A DNA stretch of 64,000 bases from Arion vulgaris (taxonomy: Eukaryota; Mollusca; Gastropoda; Stylommatophora; Arionidae). Positions within the stretch are counted from its first letter, which is position 1; the number at the start of each line of letters is the position of its first letter. Shown here in pieces: positions 20,550 to 31,380 of the stretch. Location: contig CM036756.1 of the NCBI GenBank assembly GCA_020796225.1, positions 55,148,616-55,212,615 of the forward strand, in the 5' to 3' direction. The position numbers and the translations under genes are program-made. The notes beneath the pieces are model-generated. The model made no database searches, was not told the origin of the DNA, and was given only the letters and a program-made list of their open reading frames with translations.

Positions 20550-20875
20550 TCCGAAATATGTCTGACAACACAATAGTAACAACTGACAAGAAAGAGAAGA
20601 TTGAGATATGTTGGGAATATTCTGAGAAGAAATGATTATAAAGAATAACATGGCATGAATTGAAGTGGAACTCAAAGGGTTCTGGAAAGATAGGACGCCT
20701 TAGAGACACCTAGAAACGATCTTTACTGAGAGAGACGTAACATATCATATTCAATTAAAAAAAGAAGAGGTTGAAAGAATTACCCAGGATAAAGCAGTAT
20801 GGAGACATTTCTTGCAGACATTATGTAGAATATGATGGTACAAGAGAAGTATAATAATAATAATGAAACTAAAAT
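20550..20875 (+). pseudogene. LINE 3' tail ending in (TAA)n
   Basis: 'gaagattgagatatgttggg aatattctgagaagaaatga' and 'gataaagcagtatggagaca' follow the same order as 57380-57620. A clean (ATA)n tail at 20850-20868 marks the retroposition end. The reading frame is shifted several times. Confidence 0.72.
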
Positions 20876-20938
20876 ATAAAAAAAGTTTTGTTACAGAACG
20901 TCAAAAGAAATGAATGAATACACTCGTCTGCCAATATA

Positions 20939-20963
20939 CAGGGTGTTCAAGATATAAGCAGCC
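20939..20963 (+). repeat. Left terminal inverted repeat of the mariner-like element
   Basis: 'cagggtgttcaagatataag cagcc' is mirrored by the right end at 22558-22582. TA target bases lie at 20937-20938 and 22583-22584. Confidence 0.88.
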
Positions 20964-21953
20964 TCGTCGTTAAGGGAGCCTCGTCGTCAAGGGAACCAAT
21001 CTGGCATATATTTATGAAAATGAGAAGGTTCAATTATGACGTAATGTTGGTCAACTGAGCATGTATGTTTGCTATAGTGTGTAATTATTGTGCGGGAAGG
21101 GGTGATGAACAAATATGTCATGTCTTGTCAACATTCCGCAGTATGGGCTGTGAGTCCGTCACCACAAATATTTGACGAATAATCTGAACAAAACACAAAG
21201 GACTTGTATTTTTAAAAAAAAATAGACTACTATAGGGAGTAATTTATTTTCAGTTTAATTATTGACATCACATAACATTCTGGGCCTCAGAGAAGATGCT
21301 AAAAATGGTCTCCATTTGCGCTGATACATTTTTGGGCACTAGTAATCATGTTCATGTACACGTTACGCAAAAGGGTCACGTCAATTGTTTGGATAGCAGT
21401 TTGAATATTTTCTCTGAGTTCATCCAATGTATGAGGGTTTGTTTTGTACACAACCTCCTTCAAATAGCCCCGAAGAAAAACAGCACAAGTAGATAAATCC
21501 GGGTAGCGTAGAAGCCATAAACTTTGCCGACAGTCCTTTCCTCTGTGAAAGCATTGTGAGCCTGGTCTAGTGATAATTTAGATGTGTGACAAGTTGCACC
21601 ATCTTGCTGGAAGAAACAGTTCTCTCGCTCACCATTATTTAACTGTGAATAAAATTCTTTAAACAATCTAATATATACTTCAGTGTTAACGTTCTTGTAA
21701 AAAAATATTGGGCCAATAATCCGACTCCCGGAAACAGAACACCAGACCCCGATTTTAAAGTCGTGTAATGATTTCTCACGCAGGTGATGAGGATTTTCTG
21801 TGCACAAATATCGAGTGTTCTGTGAGTTAACTTGACCAGACAAATGAAACCATGTTTCGTCCCTCGTGAATTACGCAAATGGGTCCAATTCACCATCGAC
21901 AATGTTCTTGAGAAGCCAGTGACAATAATTGACACGTTTCCCTTTGTCGCTGA

Positions 21954-22180
21954 CTTTCAATTCCTGTGTACAAGTTACACGATATGGTTTGAGATGTAGC
22001 TAGTGAAGAATACTATCACATGATGTAACTTTCAATTCCTGTGTACAAGTTACACGATATGGTTTGAGATGTAGCTAGTGAAGAATACTACCACATGATG
22101 TGACTTTCAATTCCTGTGTACAAGTTACACGATATGGTTTGAATGTAGCTAGTGAAATAACTATCACATGATTGACTTTA
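21954..22180. repeat. 75-bp triplication in the transposase gene
   Basis: Three copies of 'ctttcaattcctgtgtacaa gttacacgatatggtttgag...' begin at 21954, 22029 and 22104. The length is a multiple of three, so the frame is kept, but each extra copy brings a stop (LH*LHLKPY). The third copy is peppered with single-base losses. Confidence 0.93.
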
Positions 22181-22557
22181 ACTGCTTTTTGTGTGCTAAT
22201 TTCCGAAAAGATTTCTGGGAATTTGTTATAATTCTCTACTGAATATCAGAGACGGCCTCTGGAGTTCTGACTGGTGGTAATCTACGCCTTTTGTTACAGA
22301 ACCTGTTGAGCGTCGTTTGGATACCAACCTCGGTATGCTTCGTTTAGCAGGGTATTTAGAATTTGGAAACCTTTCAGCGAACAGTTCTTGTGTTTTCTTA
22401 ATGGATCCGGTGCGGACATAATATTCTGCAATAAAAATCCTTTCTAGAAAACTTCATTATTAGAGCTATCTAGAATCGCGAGCAGACGAAATGTCGAGTT
22501 AGTAAGAACCGGTTTCAATAGTAAATAGACAAGACGCAATGCATACCTGGCATCTCG

Positions 22558-22582
22558 GGCTGCTTTTATCTTGAACACCTTG
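22558..22582 (-). repeat. Right terminal inverted repeat of the mariner-like element
   Basis: The reverse complement of 'ggctgcttttatcttgaaca ccttg' matches the left end with two or three differences. Confidence 0.88.
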
Positions 22583-22654
22583 TATAATTTTAAGCAGCAA
22601 AAGGTATTCTTTCATCGGAACAAGTTACAGTAAAATGGTTATGTTATTGCGAAG

Positions 22655-22990
22655 AAGGATCAAATAGAAAATAACCTGCTGCCTTGCAGGTTTGGCTGCG
22701 GTCGGTCAAAGGCTGACGGAGAGCGAACGCAGTAAACGCTGGTTGAAATCGAACACATCACCGAAGGATAAGCACCAGAGCTCCAAATGTTACTGAAGAT
22801 TGTGAACGTACACCCGTTCTTGTTGTTAGGCTGTTTATATATCACAATTAGAATGATAAAAACGGCCGTAAAAGAACGATCGCGAGAGAGAAAAAGAAAA
22901 TGAAGCACAACCCAATGCTGACACCAACAGAGAAGCAAAAAAATCCCCACAAAATGTGAAATAAGCTGTTTAAAAAAAGATGTCATCGTT
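22655..22990 (+). repeat. Dispersed repeat R6, copy 1
   Basis: 'aaataacctgctgccttgca', 'gcagtaaacgctggttgaaa' and 'gagctccaaatg' align with 32225-32510. Related pieces occur at 32715-32810, and the terminal 'aacagtgtgacga' at 47480 shares the end. There is no coding potential. Confidence 0.65.
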
Positions 22991-23044
22991 AAAAACCGGG
23001 ATACATACAAATAATGAGAACTTTAGAAACATTGGTAAAATAAC

Positions 23045-23120
23045 ATCATGCATCAACAAATTTAAAGATATACAATAAAGTGGTTCGGTAACATAATACA
23101 AATTAAACGTAATCTATTAC
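23045..23120 (+). pseudogene. LINE tail fragment seeding the 52-bp array
   Basis: The plus strand reads IKWFGNIIQIKRNLLRSYAY, NTQ, a stop, HGLKARGRL. The WFGHI..M and AYN.R..G.KARGRP boxes are the LINE C-terminal pattern. The reading passes straight into the first units of the tandem array. Confidence 0.72.
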
Positions 23121-23535
23121 GTTCATATGCCTATAACACTCAATAACATGGCCTCAAGGCACGGGGAAGACTATGAACATGGCTATAACACTCAATAACA
23201 TGGCCTCAAGGCACGGGATAGACTATGAACATGGCTATAACACTCAATAACATGGCCTCAGGCACGGAAGACTATGAACATGCCTATACACTCATAACAT
23301 GGCCTCCAAGGCACGAGAAAGACTATGAATATGCCTATACCACTCAGTAACATGGCCTCAAGGCACGGAAAACTATGAACATGGCTATACCACTCAGTAA
23401 CATGGCCTCAAGGCACGGGAAAGACTATGAACATGCCTATACCACTCAGTAACATGGCCTCAAGGCACGGGAAAGACTATGAACATGCCTATAACACTCA
23501 ATAACATGGCCTCAAGGCACGGGAAAGACTATGAA
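23112..23535. repeat. 52-bp tandem array from a LINE tail
   Basis: About eight copies occur of 'atggctataacactcaataa catggcctcaaggcacggga aagactatgaac'. The first unit is the continuation of the LINE reading frame upstream (AYNTQ..GLKARGR). Units at 23245-23330 show many one-base losses. Confidence 0.93.
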
Positions 23536-23539
23536 TTCT

Positions 23540-24834
23540 AAGCCTCAATGAACTACATTGATAGATAACATCAAAGAGATCTTCTGAAAATATGACCTAA
23601 CAACTACAGATGGAACACAGCTGGTACAAGATATACGACTATGATACCCCACTGCGCTTCCCGACAAATATTGATGTGATAAGGTAAGGGTATGTTCTGA
23701 TTATCGTTCATGGTAGACGCGGGTCTCATGGATTCGCCTTTATATTATGTTTTGTGATCATTTAAAGTGACATTAAAAGGTGCCCATTTGCTCATCAGAT
23801 CACCTAGTCTTGTGTGTCTCACCTGTTTTAAAAAAAAAAAATATAATAAATTTTGTAAGCAATTAATTTTTTTCTAATGCTAATCAAATGGTATTAGTTA
23901 TCGTTGTCAACAACAAAAGCAAACTATAGACACAAGACCCAAACATCGAGGAATAATGGATCATGAGCTAAATTGTGTTCTGGAAAATAAAACGTAATTT
24001 TGTAAGGCTAGAAATCACAATAGTTTGAGAAGAAAAAAATGGAGATTGTGGCTAGTGCAAGACAATGCAGAGGACGAACAAGACGACAGTGACACCAAGA
24101 CATTCACACAATAATCACCAATCTGAAGAAAAAACAACTTGCTACACTCGAATTACTTCTTCGTTCCCGTTCTACAACCTTATGTACAAATTTACTTTGC
24201 GTTTTCCTATTTTTTTTTAAAAACGAAATTTGATGAATTACTTGTACGTTTCTGAGAAATAAATACACTTTAATTAAAAACTAATAAAATGGGAAATAAT
24301 AAAAGCCGGTAACGATTAGAATGGGCCAAATTAAATTTAGAGCTAGTATTTACAATGAAATAAATTCAGCGATACAGGATAAAACGGTACATACAAACCG
24401 GTGCAGGTTGCGACATATGGTAGTTACTGTTTTAAAGAAACCTCAAACGTGACGAAGGTGGAGGCGTGAGATCAAGAGTTTCTCTGACGGCTGTGATCAG
24501 AGCCTCCTTCTTCAGAGGACTTGTGACTTTTTGTGTACTTTCTGCTCTTGTGGCTTGATAAAGTTATATTTGCCGAAACATCTTATTTTCTAATTTCGAG
24601 TTCTAACTTTCGTAAATCTTTAATTTACCTATTTTCTGAAGCATAGCGACCTTGCAATATTTAAGTCAGTTACACCCTAAACCACAAATCCAGTTTGTCA
24701 ACCACATCGCTCGTATCGCAACTAATTTAGTTTTGGTTTACTACACAAATGCCTGTGTTAAATAGTAGTTAATTTTAGTATTGATAGACTTGACTTTATC
24801 ATTGACATTTACCCAACTGTACTCTACTGTACAA
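23540..24834. other. Unassigned AT-rich DNA
   Basis: No gene is found. At 24000-24125 'gagaagaaaaaaatggagat' and 'gacgaacaagacgacagtga' have the basic codon run of a LINE tail, but the evidence is thin. The rest shows nothing recognisable. Confidence 0.3.
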
Positions 24835-25110
24835 CTTTAGTACTGAACTTCATCAAGAAACAACACATTAAATGGTTCGGCCACATAAGGAAATACCATC
24901 AGACAGGGCGCCCCAAAGAGCAATGTTACTCCGAAACAGTGGATACAAAACAACAGGCCGGCCACACAAAAAGTGAAACTCAGAAATAATAGAGGTGACG
25001 AAAGACACTATTCTTTGAGACGCACACTAAGGCTCGTTCTAGAAATCTCTTCATATCCTGAAACTGTGAGGAAAATCGGAACTGGAGAAAACAAAAAAAG
25101 ACAAGGCGCA
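24835..25110 (+). pseudogene. LINE 3' tail, parent type of the 26-bp array
   Basis: The plus strand reads LNFIKKQHIKWFGHIRKYHQ then TGRPKEQCYSETVDTKQQAG. This is the LINE C-terminal box (FI..QQIKWFGH) followed by its basic tail. The sequence 'tactgaacttcatcaagaaa caacacattaaatggttcgg' is the unexpanded form of the flanks of the 27285-29605 array. Confidence 0.82.
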
Positions 25111-25489
25111 TAGGGAGGCTCGCTTCAGGTGTCTCTTTTTTCGACCTTACGCCGAAAGGTAAAAACAGGATTAGAGAATAGATAGACTCAACTGTATAGT
25201 GACAACCAACCAGTGCTCATTTTCTAAAGTTCCCACAATTTTTCTGTTGGTGTTTGTGTTTCAGATTGTAAGGCAACGAAGCGGTAGAAACGACGAAATG
25301 AAAATTTCATGCTTCAATTTCAGCAGTAAATCTGATCTCAAATCGGAAGGTTGTAGCATGGCAATTTCGTCACAAAATGTCTGCTTTAGTTTCTTAAATT
25401 TAGTTCCAAATAAATGTTGTATTTTCGTATTCTTTCGTTTGAGCAATTACAGTCGGAACCAGCAATTATTCTTAAGAGGGGATTCTGGT
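25111..25489. other. Open frame of unknown nature beside a fold-back element
   Basis: A 106-codon plus-strand frame (25199-25519) has no family pattern; its end enters the fold-back arm. The minus strand over 25261-25446 is also open. I do not call a gene. Confidence 0.3.
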
Positions 25490-26115
25490 CTGGAAACTTT
25501 TTCGTTGCTTTCATATTAATGTAGAATTTGTATTACAATTTTGAGATATTATGACTTAAAGAGAAGAAAAAATTAGTAAAAAAAAATGTCAACGCGTTGT
25601 CATGGAAACAATAAAAAATGGCCACCAAACACACAATTTTGAATCCCTAAGGCTCTGAAAGTAATGAATATAAATAAATTATGTTTTCACTCTAAGGTGA
25701 GCGGTTGTAATATCTAAAAAATTACACATGATTGTTAGGATATATTAAATATTACATTTTTAATGAATTGTTAGGTAAACCCACCCCCCATAAATAGCTT
25801 TTTTTTGACCGAATTTTGAGGGATTTTTTACCCACAAATTTATAAAGAATAAATATTTAATATATCATAAAAATCATGTGTAATATTTTAGATATTACAA
25901 CTGCGCACCTTAGAGTGAAAACAGAGTTCATTTACATTCATTAGATTAAGAGCCTTAGGGATTTGAAATTTTCTTTTTTGGCCTCCATTTTGTATTGTTA
26001 CCATGGCAACGCTTTGACATTTTTAAAAAACTAATTTCTTTCTACTATTCTAAGTTATAATCTTTCAAAATGGTTATACAAATTTTACACTAATGTGAAA
26101 ACAACAAAAATACGA
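25490..26115. mobile_element. Fold-back element with arms of about 290 bp
   Basis: The left arm (about 25490-25775) and right arm (about 25825-26115) are reverse complements with moderate divergence. Examples are 'tgtcatggaaacaataaaaa atgg' against 'ccattttgtattgttaccat ggca', and 'cactctaaggtgagcggttg' against 'caactgcgcaccttagagtg'. The central about 50 bp include a C-run. There is no coding sequence. It fits a non-autonomous fold-back or MITE-type DNA element. Confidence 0.85.
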
Positions 26116-26123
26116 ATAAATCA

Positions 26124-26400
26124 ATAGCGTAGTGGTCAGTGCATTCACTTCTGTGGCGCTTGGTCCTGGTTCATTTTCACAGTGAAAGTTGAATGTTTTG
26201 TCGATCACAACTGTCAGGTCGACCCATCTACAATTGGGTATCCCAAAAGCACTGAGAAGTAAAGGTAAATAGTGCGACGTTGATCAGATCATCCTTCATG
26301 TCACGATGGTCAATAACAAACACAGACCTAGCACCATATTCCCTAATATACCGCACGGTATGATAAAGGTTTTCTAACCAAGTAAACATTTCGATATCCA
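26124..26400 (+). repeat. tRNA-derived SINE, family R4, best copy
   Basis: The head 'atagcgtagtggtcagtgca ttcacttctgtggcgcttgg' has an A-box-like TAGCGTAGTGG, and 'tggtcctggttcattttc' is a weak B box. The body 'caattgggtatcccaaaagc actgagaagtaaagg' is shared with 19385. The head alone recurs at 61085. Confidence 0.75.
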
Positions 26401-26439
26401 TTTCAAGTTAACACGAGTAACTGAACAGTCTATTGTCTT

Positions 26440-26670
26440 TCCCCAGGGGGATGATGGAATTGGTTGTCGACTCTTGCCGTTAAGCGTAGATGTGTGAGCT
26501 TTAATTCTGCGTTCCCGAGTCAGCTAAGTAGTTCTTGTTGTGTTACAACCTTGGTTATTTATTGTGGTCTTGATATTGTCAATCCATCTTTTTCTTAGTC
26601 TTCCCTTGGCTCTAGTACCTCATCTATTTTTTTTATTGTGTGCTGTTATTGGTGGTTAGTTAAATTAACG
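26440..26670 (-). pseudogene. LINE 3' tail (family of 2100, 30360, 60095)
   Basis: It opens on the plus strand with 'ccccagggggatgatggaat', identical in type to 60100-60120, then 'gttaagcgtag', 'ttgtggtcttgatattgtca' and 'ctctagtacctcatct'. Mostly 3' end sequence of a minus-strand LINE is present. Confidence 0.75.
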
Positions 26671-26929
26671 GAAAAGTTAATTTCTGAAAGGCATTTTCTT
26701 TGTTATCTTTTCATGTATGAAAATGCTTGTTCATTGCTGAATGTTCTCTGATCACAGTTCACCTGAACAACACTGAATCTCTAGCTAGTTCTCTCTCCTC
26801 CTCCATCATGGTCTTGGATGTTTCATTAATGTCATGTTTTCATCGTTTTTAATTTTTTTTATCTAAAATGTGCAGTGGGGCATATGCTGTAAAGTTTGCT
26901 GTGACAATTATTGGGATGTATACTGTCAC

Positions 26930-27205
26930 CTTCTTCTTCTTCTTCGAAAGGTTCATATTGACCCCGTGTTAACTACTCTGTGTGATATGTATGTGATCTG
27001 AACCTAAGAGCGATTATATGTTGTGTCAGTTATGAGCCTAAATGTAGATCAGCACATTCGATTTCTACAATGCTTTTTAGTCACTAGGATAGCTTCTCTT
27101 AGTCCTGTATTAGTCGTCTCTTACGACATGCCATGTAGGTCGCAGTGGTACTATTCATTGCTTCCTGTGTGGGCCCTGGTACTACACGGACGGCACTGTC
27201 ACCAA
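26930..27205 (-). repeat. Dispersed element R1, minus copy
   Basis: It begins with a TTC run at 26930 and contains 'gtatgtgatctgaacctaag', 'gtcgtctcttacgacatgcc' and 'aggtcgcagtggtactattc', the reverse complement of R1. Open frames over it are shadows of the repeat. Confidence 0.82.
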
Positions 27206-27284
27206 CATATTTCAGTTGTCAAGACAAGAATACTTTTTTGTGAGACAATGGACTTTCTAGGACATCGACAGTTATCCTATTTTT

Positions 27285-29605
27285 CATAAAGTACTGAACT
27301 TCATCAAGTGACAACAAAACTGACCTTCATCAAGTGACAACAAAACTGACCTTCATCAAGTGACAACAAAACTGACCTTCATCAAGTGACAACAAAACTG
27401 ACCTTCATCAAGTGACAACAAAACTGACCTTCATCAAGTGACAACAAAACTGACCTTCATCAAGTGACAACAAAACTGACCTTCATCAAGTGACAACAAA
27501 ACTGACCTTCATCAAGTGACAACAAAACTGACCTTCATCAAGTGACAACAAAACTAACCTTCATCAAGTGACAACAAAACTGACCTTCATCAAGTGACAA
27601 CAAAACTGACCTTCATCAAGTGACAACAAAACTAACCTTCATCAAGTGACAACAAAACTAACCTTCATCAAGTGACAACAAAACTGACCTTCATCAAGTG
27701 ACAACAAAACTGACCTTCATCAAGTGACAACAAAACTAACCTTCATCAAGTGACAACAAAACTGACCTTCATCAAGTGACAACAAAACTAACCTTCATCA
27801 AGTGACAACAAAACTAACCTTCATCAAGTGACAACAAAACTTACCTTCATCAAGTGACAACAAAACTGACCTTCATCAAGTGACAACAAAACTAACCTTC
27901 ATCAAGTGACAACAAAACTAACCTTCATCAAGTGACAACAAAACTGACCTTCATCAAGTAACAACAAAACTAACCTTCATCAAGTGACAACAAAACTAAC
28001 CTTCATCAAGTGACAACAAAACTAACCTTCATCAAGTGACAACAAAACTAACCTTCATCAAGTGACAACAAACCACCTTCATCAAGTGACAACAAAACTG
28101 ACCTTCATCAAGTGACAACAAAACTAACCTTCATCAAGTGACAACAAAACTAACCTTCATCAAGTGACAACAAAACTAACCTTCATCAAGTGACAACAAA
28201 ACTGACCTTCATCAAGTGACAACAAAACTGACCTTCATCAAGTGACAATAAAACTAACCTTCATCAAGTGACAACAAAACTGACCTTCATCAAGTGACAA
28301 CAAAACTAACCTTCATCAAGTGACAACAAAACTAACCTTCATCAAGTTACAACAAAACTAACCTTCATCAAGTGACAACAAAACTGACCTTCATCAAGTT
28401 ACAACAAAACTAACCTTCATCAAGTGACAACAAAACTGACCTTCATCAAGTGACAACAAAACTGACCTTCATCAAGTGACAACAAAACTAACCTTCATCA
28501 AGTGACAACAAAACTGACCTTCATCAAGTGACAACAAAACTGACCTTCATCAAGTGACAACAAAACTAACCTTCATCAAGTGACAACAAAACTGACCTTC
28601 ATCAAGTGACAACAAAACTGACCTTCATCAAGTGACAACAAAACTAACCTTCATCAAGTGACAACAAAACTAACCTTCATCAAGTGACAACAAAACTAAC
28701 CTTCATCAAGTGACAACAAAACTAACCTTCATCAAGTGACAACAAAACTAACCTTCATCAAGTGACAACAAAACTGACCTTCATCAAGTGACAACAAAAC
28801 TAACCTTCATCAAGTGACAACAAAACTAACCTTCATCAAGTGACAACAAAACTAACCTTCATCAAGTGACAACAAAACTAACCTTCATCAAGTGACAACA
28901 AAACTAACCTTCATCAAGTGACAACAAAACTAACCTTCATCAAGTGACAACAAAACTAACCTTCATCAAGTGACAACAAAACTAACCTTCATCAAGTGAC
29001 AACAAAACTGACCTTCATCAAGTAACAACAAAACTAACCTTCATCAAGTGACAACAAAACTGACCTTCATCAAGTGACAACAAAACTGACCTTCATCAAG
29101 TGACAACAAAACTAACCTTCATCAAGTGACAACAAAACTAACCTTCATCAAGTGACAACAAAACTAACCTTCATCAAGTGACAACAAAACTGACCTTCAT
29201 CAAGTGACAACAAAACTGACCTTCATCAAGTGACAACAAAACTAACCTTCATCAAGTGACAACAAAACTGACCTTCATCAAGTTACAACAAAACTAACCT
29301 TCATCAAGTGACAACAAAACTAACCTTCATCAAGTAACAACAAAACTGACCTTCATCAAGTAACAACAAAACTAACCTTCATCAAGTGACAACAAAACTG
29401 ACCTTCATCAAGTGACAACAAAACTAACCTTCATCAAGTGACAACAAAACTGACCTTCATCAAGTGACAACAAAACTAACCTTCATCAAGTGACAACAAA
29501 ACTGACCTTCATCAAGTGACAACAAAACTAACCTTCATCAAGTGACAACAAAACTGACCTTCATCAAGTGACAACAAAACTGACCTTCATCAAGTGACAA
29601 CAAAT
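27285..29605. repeat. 26-bp tandem array, about 89 copies, inside a LINE tail
   Basis: The unit is 'cttcatcaagtgacaacaaa actrac', extremely homogeneous apart from an A/G alternation (actaac or actgac). The left edge 'gtactgaacttcatcaag' and right edge 'acaacaaattaaatagttag agcacataag' match the two halves of one LINE tail at 24840-24890. The array is therefore an expansion between FIK and QxIKWFGH codons of a LINE copy. Confidence 0.96.
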
Positions 29606-29700
29606 TAAATAGTTAGAGCACATAAGCATATGCAACTAAAAAAACAATGCTACTTAAATACAGTGAATATAAAGCAAAAGGCAGTCCACGCGAGCGGTGG
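29595..29700 (+). pseudogene. LINE tail remnant right of the 26-bp array
   Basis: 'attaaatagttagagcacat aagcatatgc' followed by 'aaaacaatgctacttaaata cagtg' parallels 24868-24950 ('attaaatggttcggccacat aaggaaatac' and 'agagcaatgttactccgaaa cagtg'). It is the other half of the LINE copy that hosts the array. Confidence 0.72.
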
Positions 29701-29724
29701 ACCTTATAAATAACATAGGCCCGT

Positions 29725-29900
29725 CTGCCCAGCGTGTTCGTATCGCGTTGGACTGCGGGTGACTAGCCCTCTGTGAGTGCGGGTTCAATTCCGCGAGGTG
29801 ACAGAAAAACCACAGGTTCCACAGATTCAAGATGTTCATGGCATCGAGCCGAAGAGCTGAAAGCTCAAGTGCTTCTAGATGGGGAAAAAATAAAATAAAT
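29725..29900 (+). repeat. tRNA-derived SINE, family R3
   Basis: 'gtatcgcgttggactgcggg tgactagcc' resembles an A-box region, and 'gcgggttcaattccgcg' is a near-canonical B box with its T-arm stem. Body landmarks are 'agaaaaaccacaggttccac' and 'cgagccgaagagctgaaagc', ending in an A-rich tail. Minus-strand copies lie at 56335 and 61440. Confidence 0.85.
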
Positions 29901-30245
29901 AACATAGAAAATTGAATAATACTATTTTTGAAGCGAAATAACAAACTTGTACCATCAATCTTATTTTCCCTTGACGCTGTAAGTAAAACTAGGATTCGGG
30001 AAAGAAGAAGTTGTTTGTGTCATGGTCTATGAGTTACATTCATATGTTATCACAATCAAGATGCATGTCGTTAGAAGTTTCATTTTTGTTGTCTGTCTTG
30101 CATGTCTTCATTACATAATGTCTTATAATTCATGCTGCTAAAATGTATCGTTTACCCAAGGACTATCTTTCACTATGGGCAGGAACATAGATGAGTTTTG
30201 CCCAGCACATACATACAGGAGACAGATGGATAGATTTATAGATAG

Positions 30246-30291
<46 letters not shown>

Positions 30292-30359
30292 GGATAGATA
30301 GGTAGATACATTTTTTAGATAAATGGCATAACACTATGTTACCAGTGCCAAACTTGGTC
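29901..30359. other. Non-coding, with TA microsatellite
   Basis: (TA)n at 30246-30280 merges into GATA-type repeats to 30310. Nothing else is recognised. Confidence 0.5.
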
Positions 30360-30760
30360 TATTACAGCAACACATCACAGAAAGTTCACCACGTGTGAAA
30401 TGAAATGCTTGAGGAAGGCAGTACGACTAACAAGGAAATACAGACTACAAAATGAGGACATAGAAGCAGAGTGGGCATAACTTCATGCACCGAATACATC
30501 GCAAGACAACAAAGACAGTGGTTCGGACATTTAATGAGAATGAAATACAACCAACCACCAGTAACAGCATACAATAACAAGAGATCGGTACTAGAACTAA
30601 GGGAAGACCAAGAAAAAATGGAATGGACAACATCAAGACCACACTACATAAACACGGAACTAACACCACAAGGACGACTCATCTGGCTCTGGAACGCAAA
30701 TTAAAGCTCCCATCCCTACGCTTAACGGCAAGAGTGGACAGCAAACTACATCTTCCACCT
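30360..30760 (+). pseudogene. LINE RT C-terminus and 3' end
   Basis: The plus strand reads EMKCLRKAVRLTRKYRLQNE in one frame, then GITSCTEYIARQQRQWFGHL and MRMKYNQPPVTAYNNKR, then a GRPRK.W-type region with frame shifts. It is homologous to the minus copy at 60214-60480 (VSITSCTEYIGRQKMQWFRH). The 3' part 'ctcatctggctctggaacgc' to 'ttccacctgggaatag' is the end also seen at 2100 and 26440. Confidence 0.85.
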
Positions 30761-30980
30761 GGGAATAGACAATAGACAATAGAATAGGTAGATAAATAGG
30801 TAGGTATGTAGATAGATATATAGATAGGTAGACAGACAAACAGACAGACAGACATATAGATAGACAGACAGACATACAAATAGACATACAGATATATAGA
30901 TAGACAGACTGACACACGGACAGACAAACAGACAGATAAACATACAGATATATAGATAGATAGACAGACAGAGATCGTAC
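30761..30980. repeat. GATA/GACA simple-repeat tract
   Basis: Mixed gata, gaca and ggta tetranucleotides start exactly after the LINE end 'gacaatagacaatag', suggesting expansion of the LINE's own terminal repeat. Tyr/Ile/Cys/Leu-rich minus-strand open frames are artefacts. Confidence 0.85.
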
Positions 30981-31134
30981 TGCGTGAATATTACAATATT
31001 TTTTTTTAAATGGTTTGGTACCAATACATAAAGAAAATACTGAATATGCTAACTTGGTGTCAAGAAGAAATTCATAAACGAATTAAGTAGAAAATTATGA
31101 TCACATACATCAAACGAAATGACATAAAATAATA

Positions 31135-31380
31135 ATGATTGACTGCGTGTCGACTACAAGAGGTAAGAATAATACCTACGACATACAGATATGTTGTAAG
31201 AGGAGAATGAGTTACAGGTCTAGTAAAGCTACTCTAGTAAGTAAACAAGCGTCGTAGAATTTGAATGTGCTGTCTACTTGTAGACGCATAACGTATAATT
31301 GTCTTATGCTCAGATCACTACAAAACACAAAGGTGGTTTAACAAGTGTCGATATGGAATGTTCGAAGAAGAAATATTGAT
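31135..31380 (+). repeat. Dispersed element R1, diverged plus copy
   Basis: 'cgacatacagatatgttgta agagg', 'aagctactctagtaagtaaa', 'tagacgcataac' and 'ttcgaagaagaaa' follow the R1 order. It is more diverged than the other copies. Confidence 0.7.

Larger units (their letters stand above)
20939..22582 (-). mobile_element. Mariner/Tc1-superfamily DNA transposon, inactive
   Basis: A 1644-bp element with about 25-bp terminal inverted repeats flanked by TA. The transposase is read on the minus strand: KPYRVTCTQELKVSDKGKRV, an in-frame stop, FTRDETWFHLSGQVNS (first Asp), GVWCSVSGSRIIGPIF and FFQQDGATCHTS (second Asp). After a frame shift come RYPDLSTCAVFLRGYLKEVV and a short tail. In the family the third catalytic Asp sits in a DFFL-type motif; here it is AVFL, so the triad is broken. 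Stops, the frame shift and a 75-bp triplication confirm it is dead. Confidence 0.93.

Noticed and set aside
22660..23010. A 116-codon minus-strand open frame
   Set aside because: It covers dispersed repeat R6, whose other copy (32215) does not keep the frame.
27285..29605. Could the 26-bp array be a CRISPR or a coding repeat protein?
   Set aside because: It has no spacers, 26 bp is not a multiple of three, and stops occur in every frame (e.g. TGA within aagtgacaa).
29725..29800. Functional tRNA gene
   Set aside because: The A/B-box region is clear but the acceptor stem does not close and a SINE body follows; copies at 56335 and 61440 share the body.
30660..31024. Minus-strand frames with CLSVCLS-type cysteine repeats
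   Set aside because: They are translations of the GATA/GACA simple repeat.
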